A DNA stretch of 64,000 bases. Origin: Caprimulgus europaeus. Taxonomy: Eukaryota > Chordata > Aves > Caprimulgiformes > Caprimulgidae. Positions 14,091 to 27,360 of this stretch are shown here, piece after piece (positions within the stretch are counted from its first letter, which is position 1; every line of letters begins with the position of its first letter). Under the pieces are notes generated by a model, which worked only from the letters and a program-made list of their open reading frames with translations, was not told where the DNA came from and ran no database searches. Position numbers and translations under genes: made by a program. The DNA lies in the NCBI GenBank assembly GCA_907165065.1, contig OU015527.1, forward strand, positions 17,869,686 through 17,933,685, given 5' to 3'.

Positions 14091-17000
14091 ATTACAAAAA
14101 TGTTACAATTTAGGAAGAAACAAACTAAAACATATTGCTCAAAACTTACATTGCATGGAGGAGGTCTGATATGTCGCAGCTATTTTGCAAGCTGAAAAAA
14201 GATATCCCCTTTAGGAGACTTGTGTTTTATTTTTTAAAAAAACAAAAATTCATACATTTCATAAAGGTAAATAATTATGATAATAAATCTATAGCTGCAT
14301 CAAACAACAGCAGCTGATAAAGGAGAGTTAAGTTTGATGCAAATTTTAATATGCTATCTAGGTATTTCCCAGATGTATGCATATAATATTAGAGTTGCAT
14401 TTAGTTTAATACTGCATTTGGCATCCAAATACAGAAGACAGGGACTCTTTTAAGCTGCATAAATATCGATCACATATACTGGAGAAACAACTATGAAAAA
14501 GGCATAGTCTCTTCAAATAAGGCTACAAATAGTGGTCTAACCCTATGTTTTTAGGCATATGACCTTTGTCTAATTAGGTGTACCTTTAACTGTGATAAAC
14601 ATCCCTTTAAATGAATATCATTTCCTTACAATTACAGAAGGGTCATACATAATACACTAAATTCCCCTGGCAGCTTATGTGTTAGTCATGCATATTTCAT
14701 GAGCAGTTTTATTCCCCTAGTCAGCTTCAAGCGATGCTCAAGCTCATGGCTTTGCTGTGTAGGAAATGAAGGCCTTGCCCATAAAAAGATTCCAAGGCAA
14801 TGATTGTAACTCTGCATTTTATCAAGAAGAGCAACAGAATGACCTCCTTGTAACATCTGATGGGTACTGGTATCAATTTTCTTTGTATTATACATTAATT
14901 CCCCTTATTTGTCAGTTACTATGGAAAACGCATAATTTCCACACATGCTTGAATGTAAAAATTGCAAGTGATACTTGGTACTGAAGGGCAGTTAGGAATG
15001 TTGTAGTTGCATGAGAAACTGTGGAAGAAAAGGAAAAAAGGGGTGGGGAGGACTTAAAAAAATAAGTCAGATATGCTACATGCCAAACTTTTACAGGGCA
15101 GACTGCAAAAAAATTATTATGGTACAACACATGACCTGGGTCGGTAAAGCAACATCTGTTTGTACACTATGACGGCTTTTCCTGATGCAAAGGGGGAAAG
15201 ACATAAAGGGCTGAGGTTGATAACAAGAATAAAAAATACTACAGTAATGAAATGCAAAACTCCTCAGAAATTCTCAATACCACCAGCAGTAATTTTCCCC
15301 TTTTTCTTTCCAAAAAAATCAATTTTATCAAGACAGTTATATCTAGTTGATATTTTTCACCATGGTAAAGACGCTGTTTGAAGGCATGTTAAGTCGCAGA
15401 TGTCAGCTCAGACAGGCAACACGTTCTGCTTTTGTAGGACAGTTTGGTATCAAGTCAAAAGGAAAGGTTATTCCCTGGTAATTTTTAAAATAGTGCAGGG
15501 CCATGCAAAATCAAATCCAGCAGATGCCCCTCTTCAAAGTGTGGCTAATGCTCAGAGATTGTGATGCCATGTTTGATGCCCTGTGTTTTGGGGGAGATTT
15601 TTAGTTTGAGTAATTGCAATGAAGAAAGCTTGTTCTCCTTGATGTGCTAAATTAATATTTATGTTGTTAAAATATCACAGAGTCCACAGAAAAAATATTA
15701 ATATAAAAAGGTTATAATTATCTTTAAAAATGTGGCAGCAATTGAAATGTAAATCCTAGTGAGCTGGGAGAGACTTGTTTGCATTGTGCCTGGGGCACCC
15801 TGCCTGCCTGCCGCAGCTGCCATTGATCATTTCAAATCAAAGGAAGCTGGAGATGTCTCTGGTGGCTCGACTGGGAAAAAAGCAAGCAGAGAAAGATGCT
15901 CTGTTCTGCAGGACTGTTATCAAAAAATGAGCTGGAATGTGTTTCACATCTTGTTTCTCTTGAATATGGAGCCCTTCAAAGCTTTGCCACAATAAATAAA
16001 GTTTTCAAAACACATAGAATCTAAAAGATACATTTAAAGTCCCTCTGAACTAAGTATTTTCCCCTTTCTTGACATTATTAGAAAACAGCAGTATGAAACT
16101 AATGTGCATGTGGTGATTAAATCAGAAGACTATACAAACAATCAGAAACCATCATTTTAGAGTGGAGTTTCTTGTTTTAAATTCTTGTAGGTGGAAAAAA
16201 TTATTTTCAGAGCAAAGGGTGTACAATGCAGGAAAGGAGAAATGCAAATTTCTATTACTATTATCTCAAACCGTAATGTCTCTACGCTGTACTGGCCAAC
16301 AACAAGCAATATGCCTTCAGCTGTCTACACTTCAATAATAGGAGACAAAATGCATCTTCGCTAAACCCTGGATATTACTATGTAGACATTTCTTGAGGTC
16401 CATTAAACTCTATTTGACATACATTAAAAAGATTTAATCACAGATGCCAGTCAGCTAACCAACCCATTAATCTAGCTGTTTTTCCTATGAAAATTGTATT
16501 TAAAAAGGTCTTTTTTCCCCCTCAATTTAATTTAGTCATCCATTTAAATTTCATGTATTTATCATGTAAATGTGCCTTATTTGCAAAAGAAAAGCTCAGG
16601 ACTCAGTGAAATAAATAGTTATTTCATTAAAATGAATACAAAAAACCCTGTGATTAGGGTAATTAATTTGCACACTAAAAGCTATCTTCCTAGTTCAGAT
16701 CATTAATATTGATGGTGTTCGATTTTGTTCTCAGTAATGTTCCTTGAAATACACTCAGAACTGGCAAGCAAGCATGAAGATGCAGCCGCTCAAACTAGAA
16801 ACAAGGATTCAGTAAGCACTTGGCTACTTTCCCTTTTCCACCATTCAGGATTAGTAACATACAATCATGATGCCTCTGTCCCAAAGTGATCTAGATTGTT
16901 TGGATTGTATAGGATTTTGGTGATTTATCTCAAGTGAATCTTACATATGCGGTTTGCACCACATTTCTCTGACTGTTTTTTTAATTGTGAAATAACATTA

Positions 17001-18166
17001 GAAGATATTATGTCTAGGTACCCCATGCTGCTATAAATATCATTGCCAGATAACAAGGCAGAGTTTGCCAATGCACTCTTTTGTCATTAGGTTTTCATCT
17101 GCATAATATGCAAATTGTGTTGAACAGTTTCCCAGTTTGAGTCCTTTCTACTGCAAGATTTAGTCAAGACTCATATTTTGTTTTCCCACTGTATAGCAGA
17201 TGTATTCCACAAAAGACCTTGCAGGAAAGGTGTCACATCTCTGTGGTTCACTATCAATTACAGCTGTAGGCAAAGAGCTATGAAAAGCAAGTTCTGGAAG
17301 AAATTCACACATATTATGCTATCTATATCTGCACACTCAGATGTACTTTGTGGTTGAGAAGTCAGACTTATACTTCAGTATGTGTGTTACATGTTTTAGT
17401 TGTACAGACAAATTATATGGATACATGATATATGGCAAAGCAGTATCTATGTGAAATATTTACTTACCTTTCAGCATGACGGTACAGTCCACTCTCTGGT
17501 CATTATCATCCTCTGGTATCTATTTGAAACCTCCAAGAAACTTCAGAAAGTCTCCATTTTTTGAAAACCAACTAGCAAAGCCAGTTTTTTCCTCTATTTT
17601 CCCAAATGTGGTACTTTTTGTAGCCTCTTATCCACCTCCAAGACCACGTGTGTATAACTTTTGTCCTAGGTCAAAGGCAGTTTGATGTGATGGCAGCTTG
17701 AATAGCAACACTTTTCACTCACAAAGGATTAGAAACATACATCTTGTCTTATTAGAAATAGTATTGGATTCACATCTGGTAACCTCAGACAGTCAACAGA
17801 AAACAGACTTTGCAATTATTACTTTTATTTTACATATATTCTATATAAATATGTACATCTATGTGGTTTTTACAGAAAAGATCACACCAGCTTTTAAGTA
17901 ATTTCAAATTTATTTTACATTTGTTAATTCATAATATAATTGCATAGTTTAGTAATTTCCTCTTCTATCAATCCTTTCTCCATCACCATAATTCAACTTC
18001 TGGTTTTCTAGGCACATTTCTAAGCAATGTGTGATTTGGCAACGTAAATGTTGCACTACAAGTGACCAGAATAGTACCATCTGAAAATCTAGTCCCTTCA
18101 AAAAACCAGCATGCAGAATTACTAGTTACCTTTATAAGAAATCTATATGTCTGCATACCTGCAGCT
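14091..18166. other. Unannotated AT-rich sequence
   Basis: No gene or transposon was recognised. Parts such as 16540-16700 are rich in TAAT/ATTA cores and could be conserved regulatory DNA, but without an alignment this cannot be supported. Confidence 0.55.
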
Positions 18167-18264
18167 ATGTGTGTGTGTATATATACATATATATATATAT
18201 AAAAAAGTGTGTGTGTGTGTATATGTATATATATATGTGTGTGTGTGTACATATATATATATAA
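18167..18264. repeat. Compound (TG)n/(TA)n microsatellite
   Basis: Alternating TG and TA/CATA runs: TG, TA, a short A-run, TG, TA, TG, TA. The ORFs read through this stretch on both strands (Y/T/H/I/C/V-rich) are translations of the repeat, not genes. Alternating purine-pyrimidine DNA of this kind can form Z-DNA or cruciforms. Confidence 0.95.
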
Positions 18265-18494
18265 TAGCTCTCGTGTTTTTGCACTCACTTATACTGCACA
18301 GAACTGAGAAGGTATGTCCACTCTTTTCATTTCTACACTGTATTAGAGACTGCACATATATATGTCTCAAGAAAATACTATGGTCTTATAGTTTTGGAAG
18401 AATTCTTATTTAATGTTAGGAGTTTGGTATTTGCCAACTGCTTATCCTACTCATCTGAAGTTTTTAAAATACGAATTCCTAACATCTCTCATTA

Positions 18495-18518
18495 AAATAA
18501 ATAAATAAATAAATAAAA
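18495..18518 (+). repeat. (AAAT)n microsatellite
   Basis: About six tandem AAAT units. Confidence 0.9.
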
Positions 18519-21500
18519 TTTCATCTGTGAATAATACAGCAAATACTTCCTGATTCTTCTGCTCTTGAACTTATTTAAGAGCAATAAGTCACTTCAAAAA
18601 ATTCATTATATTTAAGGCACGCAGAAATTGTTTGTAAAAAAGAGAACTCAGTCTAAAAATGGTTTTGGTTTTAAAACAGCATGTAAACATAGATACATTC
18701 CAGCTCTGGAAAATAACCCTTTCCCAACTATGTTGAAAAAAATGTATTTTAAAGTAATTTTTATACAACACAACACCTACAATTGGACTTACCAAGAGCT
18801 TTAACAGCCAATTCTTTCGATAGAAAAATGAGTAAAACATTGAAGTATTTTAAACTAACACCAAGAATACTCTATTTTTCTATTTTTTTTAAACTTGTTT
18901 CACAAACTGCTTCAAGTGATATCCTCTCATCACATTGTAATAAGACAGTACTCATCCACATAGCAACAGCAGCAGTCAGGTTATAGCAATGTGCTAATTA
19001 AAAAGAGGAACACACTGCAAATCCACTCTTTACTATTCATGACAAGTGTACAGCAAATCACTTAGCTGTTTGCTTTAAAATAAAAGCTTTTGTTTGCCTT
19101 GTTTAGAAAGACATGCATGAGCTAAAAAGACTTTTATTAAAGCATGACATTGAAAAGACATTGCGCTAAGGTTTAATAGAGCAAAAGGCTGAAACATTTA
19201 TATTGTTTAATGTTAGACCTCATTTTTTCCCTAGCTATTCGCCTTTCACAATATGTTTCCTTTAATTCAGTCCAGATCAACAGCTAGGAGAGGTGTGTAA
19301 GAACTTTCCAGGATATATTTTGTTCCAAGGAAAATGATAAGAAAAGCACCCTTATTAATTAAAATAAAGAGATCTCTAATGCCTGGCAGTTAAATACTGT
19401 TCATCTTTATTAGGTCACTAGTAAAACAGCATTGCAAATAATCAGAAAAACCATTACTCTCTTGGGTTGCCCTGTAAATAACTGATTCATTGAAAACAAT
19501 ACAGTATATGAAGAATGGGTGAGCTTTGTTCCTAGAAATGCACAACACACAATGTTTCATATTATTGAAAAAGTAAAAAGAGAGAAGATTGGGCAATGAT
19601 GTGCTATTTTATAATGGTAGTACCTGAAGTGAGTGAAGGTTAGGAAAAAGTATGCCATATTAAAATGTTCTACTAATCAACATTTAATAGTAAAAATAAG
19701 AAAGGATGGCAATAATACAGTTTCTCTTGGAATTTATTTTTGAGTTGAACAACAGATGTTATTATCCTCCTAGGACATGAACAAAAATAGACAGCTAACT
19801 AGGCCAATGATAAGTTTTCTACCATTCTCAGAATTGGCCTAAATTCTTGACACTGTCAGAAGTAGAAGTTTTGCTACTGGCTTTAATGTGAGTAAATTTA
19901 GAATAATCCTTACCATGTCTGAAAAATCCCATTCCAGCTGTACACCCTTTGTGGAAAAGATGGTGCTCACTGGCAAATAGTAAGAGAAGGAAAAGGCCTA
20001 TGTCTTTTTTTGAGAGGATCCTATGAGTTATATATCTTTTTCCTTAACAGAAGTTACCATTTTTGATGTTGTCTGTATGTAGCCTGGCATAGTTTTATAG
20101 GAAAGGATGGAGCTAAAAAAGCCTTGGCCTCTCCATTCTTTCTTCACTCTCATCCCCACAAAGGCACTAGCTAGTATAATTTACATTTTGCTGGGTCCTC
20201 AGTCATGCTAGTATCATGGCAAGAAAGCAGTACACAAAGGCTAGTGTTTTTCTTCATAAGCAAGGCATGCTTGGGGGGGCCATAAAGCCAGCCCTGCCAT
20301 TCCCCCACAGGTGTTCAAAGGGATGCCTGGTACTGACAAACTGAACAAGGGATCTCACTTCCATCATATGTCCAATACTGAGTGGGCTCAGCACACTGAT
20401 TTCTCATTAAGGCTGCCCCTGCTTACGCATGTACCCTAACAAAATATCTATTTCAGTGTTTAAATCTGCATTTGTTACCACACACAACATAAATACTGTG
20501 CTTTACTTAAGGATACATTGATTAAAAACCATGAGAAAAGCAGAACAGCAAAGTAAGATGTGAAAGTAGCTGAGCAATAGAAATTTTTAGGCTATAGGAA
20601 ATTCTCTTAGTGAGTAAGTCACACTTAAAAGGATTGTACGGCCTCTGCAGTGACTAAGAGGAGAGCTGAAGAAAAGCATTTAAAAATAGCCATCAGCATC
20701 AATATTAATCACTTAAGAATGGGTAGAAAAATTCACTTAAATATTAATTAAATTGTGCTTTTTTTTTTTTTCCCTCTTCTTTCTTCTTGAGGAGAAAGTG
20801 TGTAACTAGTTGAAGCAGAGAGCATGGAGAGCAAGAAAATTACTACTTCTCTAGGCTGGCAGCTTAACAGCACTTGGCACAGTGGGGGAAAGGGCAGTGG
20901 TTGTATCATTAACAATACAGGACAATGAGCCTTGGCACTTCAGGCCGTATATTATCGTGCATGTCTCCTTCTTTTTTGTTTTATCATCATCAGTTTAGGT
21001 GAACAAAAAGTCTTTAAACAAATTACTGTGGGGATGGGAGCAGGCTGCAAATTGCTGTTTGCAGTGAGAAAGAGAAAGTTTTTGGAAGATAGCAAAGACA
21101 ACATAGTGCCTTATGCAACTCACTGCAATATTTTTGTTAGAGGATGTTTGGATACAAGTAAGATGAAAAGGCAGGAGGCAGGGAATTCTATCATCTTAAT
21201 ATTTATTGCTTTCTACAGAACCTTTAAATAATAAAAGTCATCAAAGAAATGTCCTCCCATAATATTAATGACCCACTCTATCCAGAACCTCTGTTACACA
21301 AAATGCCAAGAGGTTTGGAAATCAGCTCCAATGCTATAGTATGCAGAAATAAATATGGACAGAAACAAACAAGCTGGCTGGCTGCCTGCTGTCCATATGT
21401 CACTGTAAACAAAACAAGATGCCTCTCGCTCACATTTCCAGCCGTGTCTCTGAACCTACATAAATGTTTTGTTACTCACAACAATGAATAGACGGATTAT

Positions 21501-24500
21501 GGTAGTCACTTAGTCCTGCAAAAGCACACCTTTGTACTGTGACAAGAAAGCAGAAATATCACTCCTATTTGAAGCAGAAAGGAAACTTAGAAGAGGCAGA
21601 ATTTGTTGAGGACACTGATGTCATCACTGCATTTGATAAAAGTTTCAAAAAGTTCTAAGTGAATCAGAGCATTTCAACATAATTTTAAAAAACACTACTA
21701 GCTATTATTTGTATCCCATGATGATTAATAGGAAGAGAAGCAAAGTTAGCCTTGTAGCACCCTCTCCCTTGGATCACTGAATAGCAATACATGAACAGCC
21801 ACAAAGCAAGAAAGTAAATTGTGCATCACACTGCAAGCCATTTATGAAGAGTGGGAAAAAAAAAAAAATTGTTCAGTTCTCCACAAACAAAAAGAAAGAC
21901 AAGTGGCTTTTAGATCACAGTGAATGAGAAATAAAGAATTAAAATAAAACTGGCAGTGGACAGGTGATCAACACTTTGATAGTCTCACATACTGAGGGAG
22001 CATGTGCTAATAAAACATCATTTTCCACAAAATATAAGCTGTGAAATGATGCTGCTAGAAATACATTTTACTACTGTTCTTTAACAGATCTAACAGAAGA
22101 CGCTATGATAATTTTCCTTTACATGCAAAATCTTTCCTGTAAATTATGTAGGGAATGAAGCCTGCTTGTAATATATTACATTTTTTCTCAGCTTGGTTTT
22201 ATACTGGTCTCAGCCAGTGCCCACTCAATGGAAGGGTATATCTGCATATGAAGAAGTATAAGAGAAAACCTCGAAGAGCTGTGTTACAATTTTTTCAATG
22301 TATCTAAGTCCCTGTATCTGTGTTGGAGTTATCTATGTAACTACATCTCTATAGTCATCTACATGAGACATAATTTTCAAAAATGTCTGGTTTTCAGTAG
22401 TCTGACTGATTAGAAACTACTGCAAGGTTAGCAATTATGAAAAACTGCCTAACTAGAGTGGCAAAATATGCAGAAAGAATTTTAAATTAAAGCAATTATT
22501 TTAAAGCTTAAGATAGTTTTGATAGATATGGAAAAATTGAGGCTGTGCAACATCAAATGTTCCTTTCTGCAAATTTTTACTTCTGTAATTATTTTACACT
22601 CCTAGTCTACTCCAAGTTAATCTACTAGCTTAATAAATATCATTGACTACAACATTCTCAGAGCCCCTCTAAATTCCGCATAAAAAAGAATTATACTGAC
22701 TGCACAGCAAAACCACAACTCTAAATGAAGAAACAGATGATGTAAAGGCTACAAGTCTTATTATCACTCCCAACAGGACAGTTTGCACCAGCATCTTGCT
22801 TAAAGAGAGCACATGTTCCAGGCGACAGTACATCCATCATTTCAGAATATTAAATTGTAAAAACTGAGTTAAGCTATAGAAATGGGATTAATTTTGTGTT
22901 GTCATGCTTATTCAGAACACATGCTCTCCTGGAAGCCACAGAAGTAGAAGAATTAATCTAGAGTACGACAAGGCAGACTGTGCACTGTTGTGAGCTCACT
23001 TCTCAAGCTACAGTTAAGACTCAGTTCCAGAAAAAGAATGAGCTAGGTTGTTGTGTCTCATCTGACAGTAAGAAAACCAGAAGAAAAGCTACAATGGGAG
23101 GAAACAGAAAGGTCTTGTTTCTTTTTTATGCTGCCACAAACCCTCTGGTTGTGATAAGGAAATGGATTCTCTGGACTTCCAAGACACATCCATAAGCAAA
23201 GCTCATCCTCTTTTTAGTAGTAATATTCTGGTTTTTAAAAAATCATAACACTGCAAAGAAATATTGTGAAATTATACCTATCTAATTTCAAAGTAACTGG
23301 TCACAAGCATGTTCTGCAGTTTATACTAGATAAATACAAAATCAAATAATATCTTATATTTGAGATGAAAAAAGCATAGACATGTAATTACCTGTATGTA
23401 ACAGGTGGCAGCATTCTAGATTCTCAACATGAAAGAAAATTTGTGTTTCAGAAATTGCCACCCACACACATATTAAGATTAAATACATATAGTTCTAAAG
23501 CCACCCTTGAACTTTTCCAGGCCTCTGCTGTTGTGGGTAAGGGAAAGATCCCTTGTATTAGTTAGACAAGTCCTATAAATTTACAATTTGTACCAAGGAC
23601 AAGTGTGTGATTTGAGATTTCTTTAGGTTAGGATGGAAAAGATAAAGATAACAAAACCCACTGACTGGACAAAGTGGCTCTACAAACTTTGTCTTCTATC
23701 CATGAGCAATTGTGTTACATTGTACTTTAATCCTAGTAGGCTGTTCTTGAGAGCTGTCTACACACTTGTTCAGATGGATAGGTTTGATTGTTTGTCATGA
23801 TCTGGGAATGTATGAAATAGATATGAAGTGATAAAGGTGGTAGCTTGCAGCATCTGGAGAACTAGATATGCCAAAACAATTAACAATGGTTCAAAAACCT
23901 GTCAGAGAAAACTAATGAAAAAATAATTAAGATTAAGTTGCATAACAAGCAATAACGTAAAAACTGACATAGCAAAATACTTTTTAGAAAGGTACAAGAG
24001 GATAATCTGTAGAGATTATTCTGGGCAATGTGTTTCAATTTATTGTCTGTGAGAGAACACCAATTTTAGAGCATTTACGGTATTTCTACTCAACAGTACA
24101 TTATGCACCACAGGTATACATCTCCTTTGGCCACATATAGTTCACAAAATCATTAGAGGCACTTTGAAAATGTTTTTTCAAGTATCAGTCACCTATAAGG
24201 AATCGTTTTGGGCAGACCAAGTTGCTCACAGTGAGCTTACCAGTGTGCAAATGGGTCGGTAGTTGAGCTTTTACAGCTCTGTGGCACTTCCTGTACAGCG
24301 TCAACACAACGCAGTGAAATGCAGGCACAGTCAGGCTTAAACATCATTTAACGATCCAAGTACACCCTCCATTCTGCATTTTCCCTTTCATTCTCTTCCA
24401 GTATGACTGTGCCTGATTGTCTCCACTGGCCTGTGTTATCCAAAATGAGTGGAAGATAGCAGGGTTCACTCTAACCTATAGATATATGGTATAAGTTGCT

Positions 24501-25398
24501 GTTGGAAGCCAAAAGAGAAAGTTCAAGAAAATATGCAAGCCATATATGCTGGAATAAAGGTCCAGATGGACTGGCATTTCTGAAACTGCATGTGATGGAC
24601 TTAGAATCCTGAAAGGTGAGATTAAATCACAAATTTTGATGGCAGCAAGAGAAACTAGTCTTGAAATATGAAGCATACATACAATGAGTATAAATTATTT
24701 GCTTTGATTAAAGAAGTCTCAAGAGGTAAAGAAGTATGTTTCCTAGAAAATTCCTTTTCAGAAAATTTTCAACTTCCTTAAGAGTGGCAAAAAAAAGGTT
24801 ACTAAAATATTCAGAATGTCTAAAATCATGTGTTTAGAAAGTGTACAAGAAGAAAATGTAAAACCACAGAATGAAAAATGCTGCACTATAGACTGGGACA
24901 AAACCATAGAGTCCGTAAGCAACTAAAACAGTAACCAACTACTTTTTACAAGCAAGAATTGAAATTATTACATTTATAAACTTCAGTGCTGGCTGCCTAC
25001 TCTTTTTCCTCTGAGCAGATGTTATATCATCCACTTGCCTTTACTGTGTTTAGACTTCTTAGAGAAGTTCTTTACCTTGCTATTTGTGAGCTATGCTGTG
25101 AAGTCAGAACAATGTCTACACATTGTATGAAGTTGACAGAGTTAATGGCTTTGGAGACACACGTCAATGTTCTGCATTTCCTCAAATGTGCTCTCACTCA
25201 GTGGTTAACCTGCAGTCCAAGATAATCACTATCTGCAAGACAAGGGAGAACAAATGCTTACTTAGGTTAGTTTTTCCACATTTTTACAAATTACAGAAAT
25301 CCCAAAACCACAATTCCGGAAACTACATGATAGAAAATGATTTAGAAACACAGGAAAACCATGTATTGACCTTGTCTAGTAAATCCAGTAGGGCATGT

Positions 25399-25424
25399 GG
25401 GGATGGGTGTGCAAGGGTGGGGGG
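25399..25424 (+). other. G-quadruplex-type motif
   Basis: Four G-runs (GGGG, GGG, GGG, GGGGGG) are separated by loops of 2, 7 and 1 bases, which fits the G3+N1-7 rule. A (GT)n-rich stretch follows. No promoter or gene is evident next to it. Confidence 0.7.
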
Positions 25425-27346
25425 TGTGTGTGCAGCTGGGTTGGGTGAGGTAATTGCCTGAATACCAATCAACCATTCAAAATTTTTTTATTCCAAAATT
25501 AATCTGAGAATTTGCTTGATTTCTTTTTCTCAGACTGTATCTATATGGATATAGTAGGTAGATTTGTATTTATCAGGTGATCTGGTAATATTATTTTCAT
25601 AAACAAGCTTTATTTTCACAGGAAACTAATGTTAGGGATGTACATAAGGATTGTGTTGGTAGTGTTTATTTCTTCTGCAGCTGTGTGGTCTCTTAATTTA
25701 TTCTCTATCTCTCCCTGCATCCTTGGTTATTCTCTATAATTAATTGCTGAAGATGCTATTGAAATTTTATTTTTGGAGAGAAAGAAACTGTGGTAAATAT
25801 ATAGAGACCTTATGTTTAAGACCTTGATGAGAAGCAAAAGGATCTTCTTTCGTGCATTTGACCTCCATAATACAACTAGATTAATATAGTTAAGATTAAT
25901 GAGCCAATTATTTTTGACAAGATAGCAAGCGCATAAGAATTTTTGTCTCATGTTTCTTTTTTATATGACTAATAAATGACTAGCATTCCCACCACAGATT
26001 GGTGTTTATATCCATAATCTGTTCTCAAGGAATTAGTATCTTGAGATTTTAATCTAAATTCAGGGTCAGAAGATATGCTGTAAAACTCTTCCTAATGGGA
26101 AGGGCCAAGTGCATATTTCTTCATAGAAATGTCTCTAGGAAAGTTATTTTAATAAACCAAAACAAAAAACAGGCTTCTGGGGAGTCCTGAAGGACTGCAG
26201 GAGGCAGGTGCTGGGAAGCAGGCATGCAGCATCATGGTCGGAAAATTGAGGTGTGCACAACCCTCCAGTTTACACACAGTGCTAGGGACTGGTGTGCTTG
26301 GGCCTGCTTCACCCACAGCATGTTGATCCTCTGGGCCACATCTGTGAAAGAGGGCAGAGAAGGAGGCAGCAGATCACCCTACGGGTTTCACGTGTGTTGC
26401 AGGCTCATTATGGGGCTGCCGTTCTCTGCCTCCCCCTTGCTGAGGGGAGATTACCCCAAACACTCCCTTATGTAATGCTGCTGTAAAAATATACTAATTT
26501 TCTGCAAAGGATCGTGAGCTTCATCAAACTGTAATGCTGCAGCTGAATAATGGAAAACATCCTGCAAGGAGGTGAAAATCAGTGTGACGTCAGGCAAAGG
26601 CACTACTGTATCCAGCTTTGCAAATTTACATTTACTAAAGACTACAAACTGGAGGAGAAAGAGGAGAAATCTTTGTAGGAAAAGGTACGATGTTTGGAGA
26701 GGTTTTGAAAGTAGACTACTAAACTGCAGCAATCCTGACTCTGTTCAAGATCATTATCGCCATTCAACATCAGCTTCAACTGGATAGGATGCCTATAGCC
26801 TTGCCATTAAAAACTGTGTCACAGACTAAGTTGTGGAGAGGTAAGAGACTTTTCATTCTACATCAGGATGGGTTTCAAAGCTTTAATCTTTAGGGTTTGT
26901 TAAACACATTGACATTCCTGTATGGAAAACACTATCAAATCATTTAACGGGGGAAAACAACAGTTTTTGAAAGTACAATTAATCTGTGCATGGTTTCATG
27001 AAATGCCAGGCAGTTTAGTAAAAGGACAGCAAATGTCACAAAGTGATGATGAAAGCCATGATGGCATTTCTCAGGTTAGAATTATTTGCATTTCTCCTCC
27101 TCAATTCTGCATAACACATCAAGTATTTAATGAATAATTGGAAGAGAAAAAAAAATAAATGGGAAAAATCTGTCCAGACCTACAAGTAACACCTTGCATT
27201 TGAAATGCTCCATGAACAAGAAAATGAAAGTCACATAGTGTACTGCATAAGAAGCTCATAAATTATTAACCAGTAGTCTCTAAATCTCTAACTAGCAGCA
27301 GCTTGTCAGTTGTGGACAATTCCAGTCCATTTTTGTATGGCTTGCA

Positions 27347-27360
27347 TTTTTTTTTTTTTT
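27347..27360 (+). repeat. Poly-T run
   Basis: Fourteen consecutive T residues. No retroposon body was recognised on either side. Confidence 0.85.

Noticed and set aside
18143-18413. Overlapping Y/T/H/I/V-rich frames on both strands
   Set aside because: They translate the TG/TA microsatellite and carry no independent coding signal.
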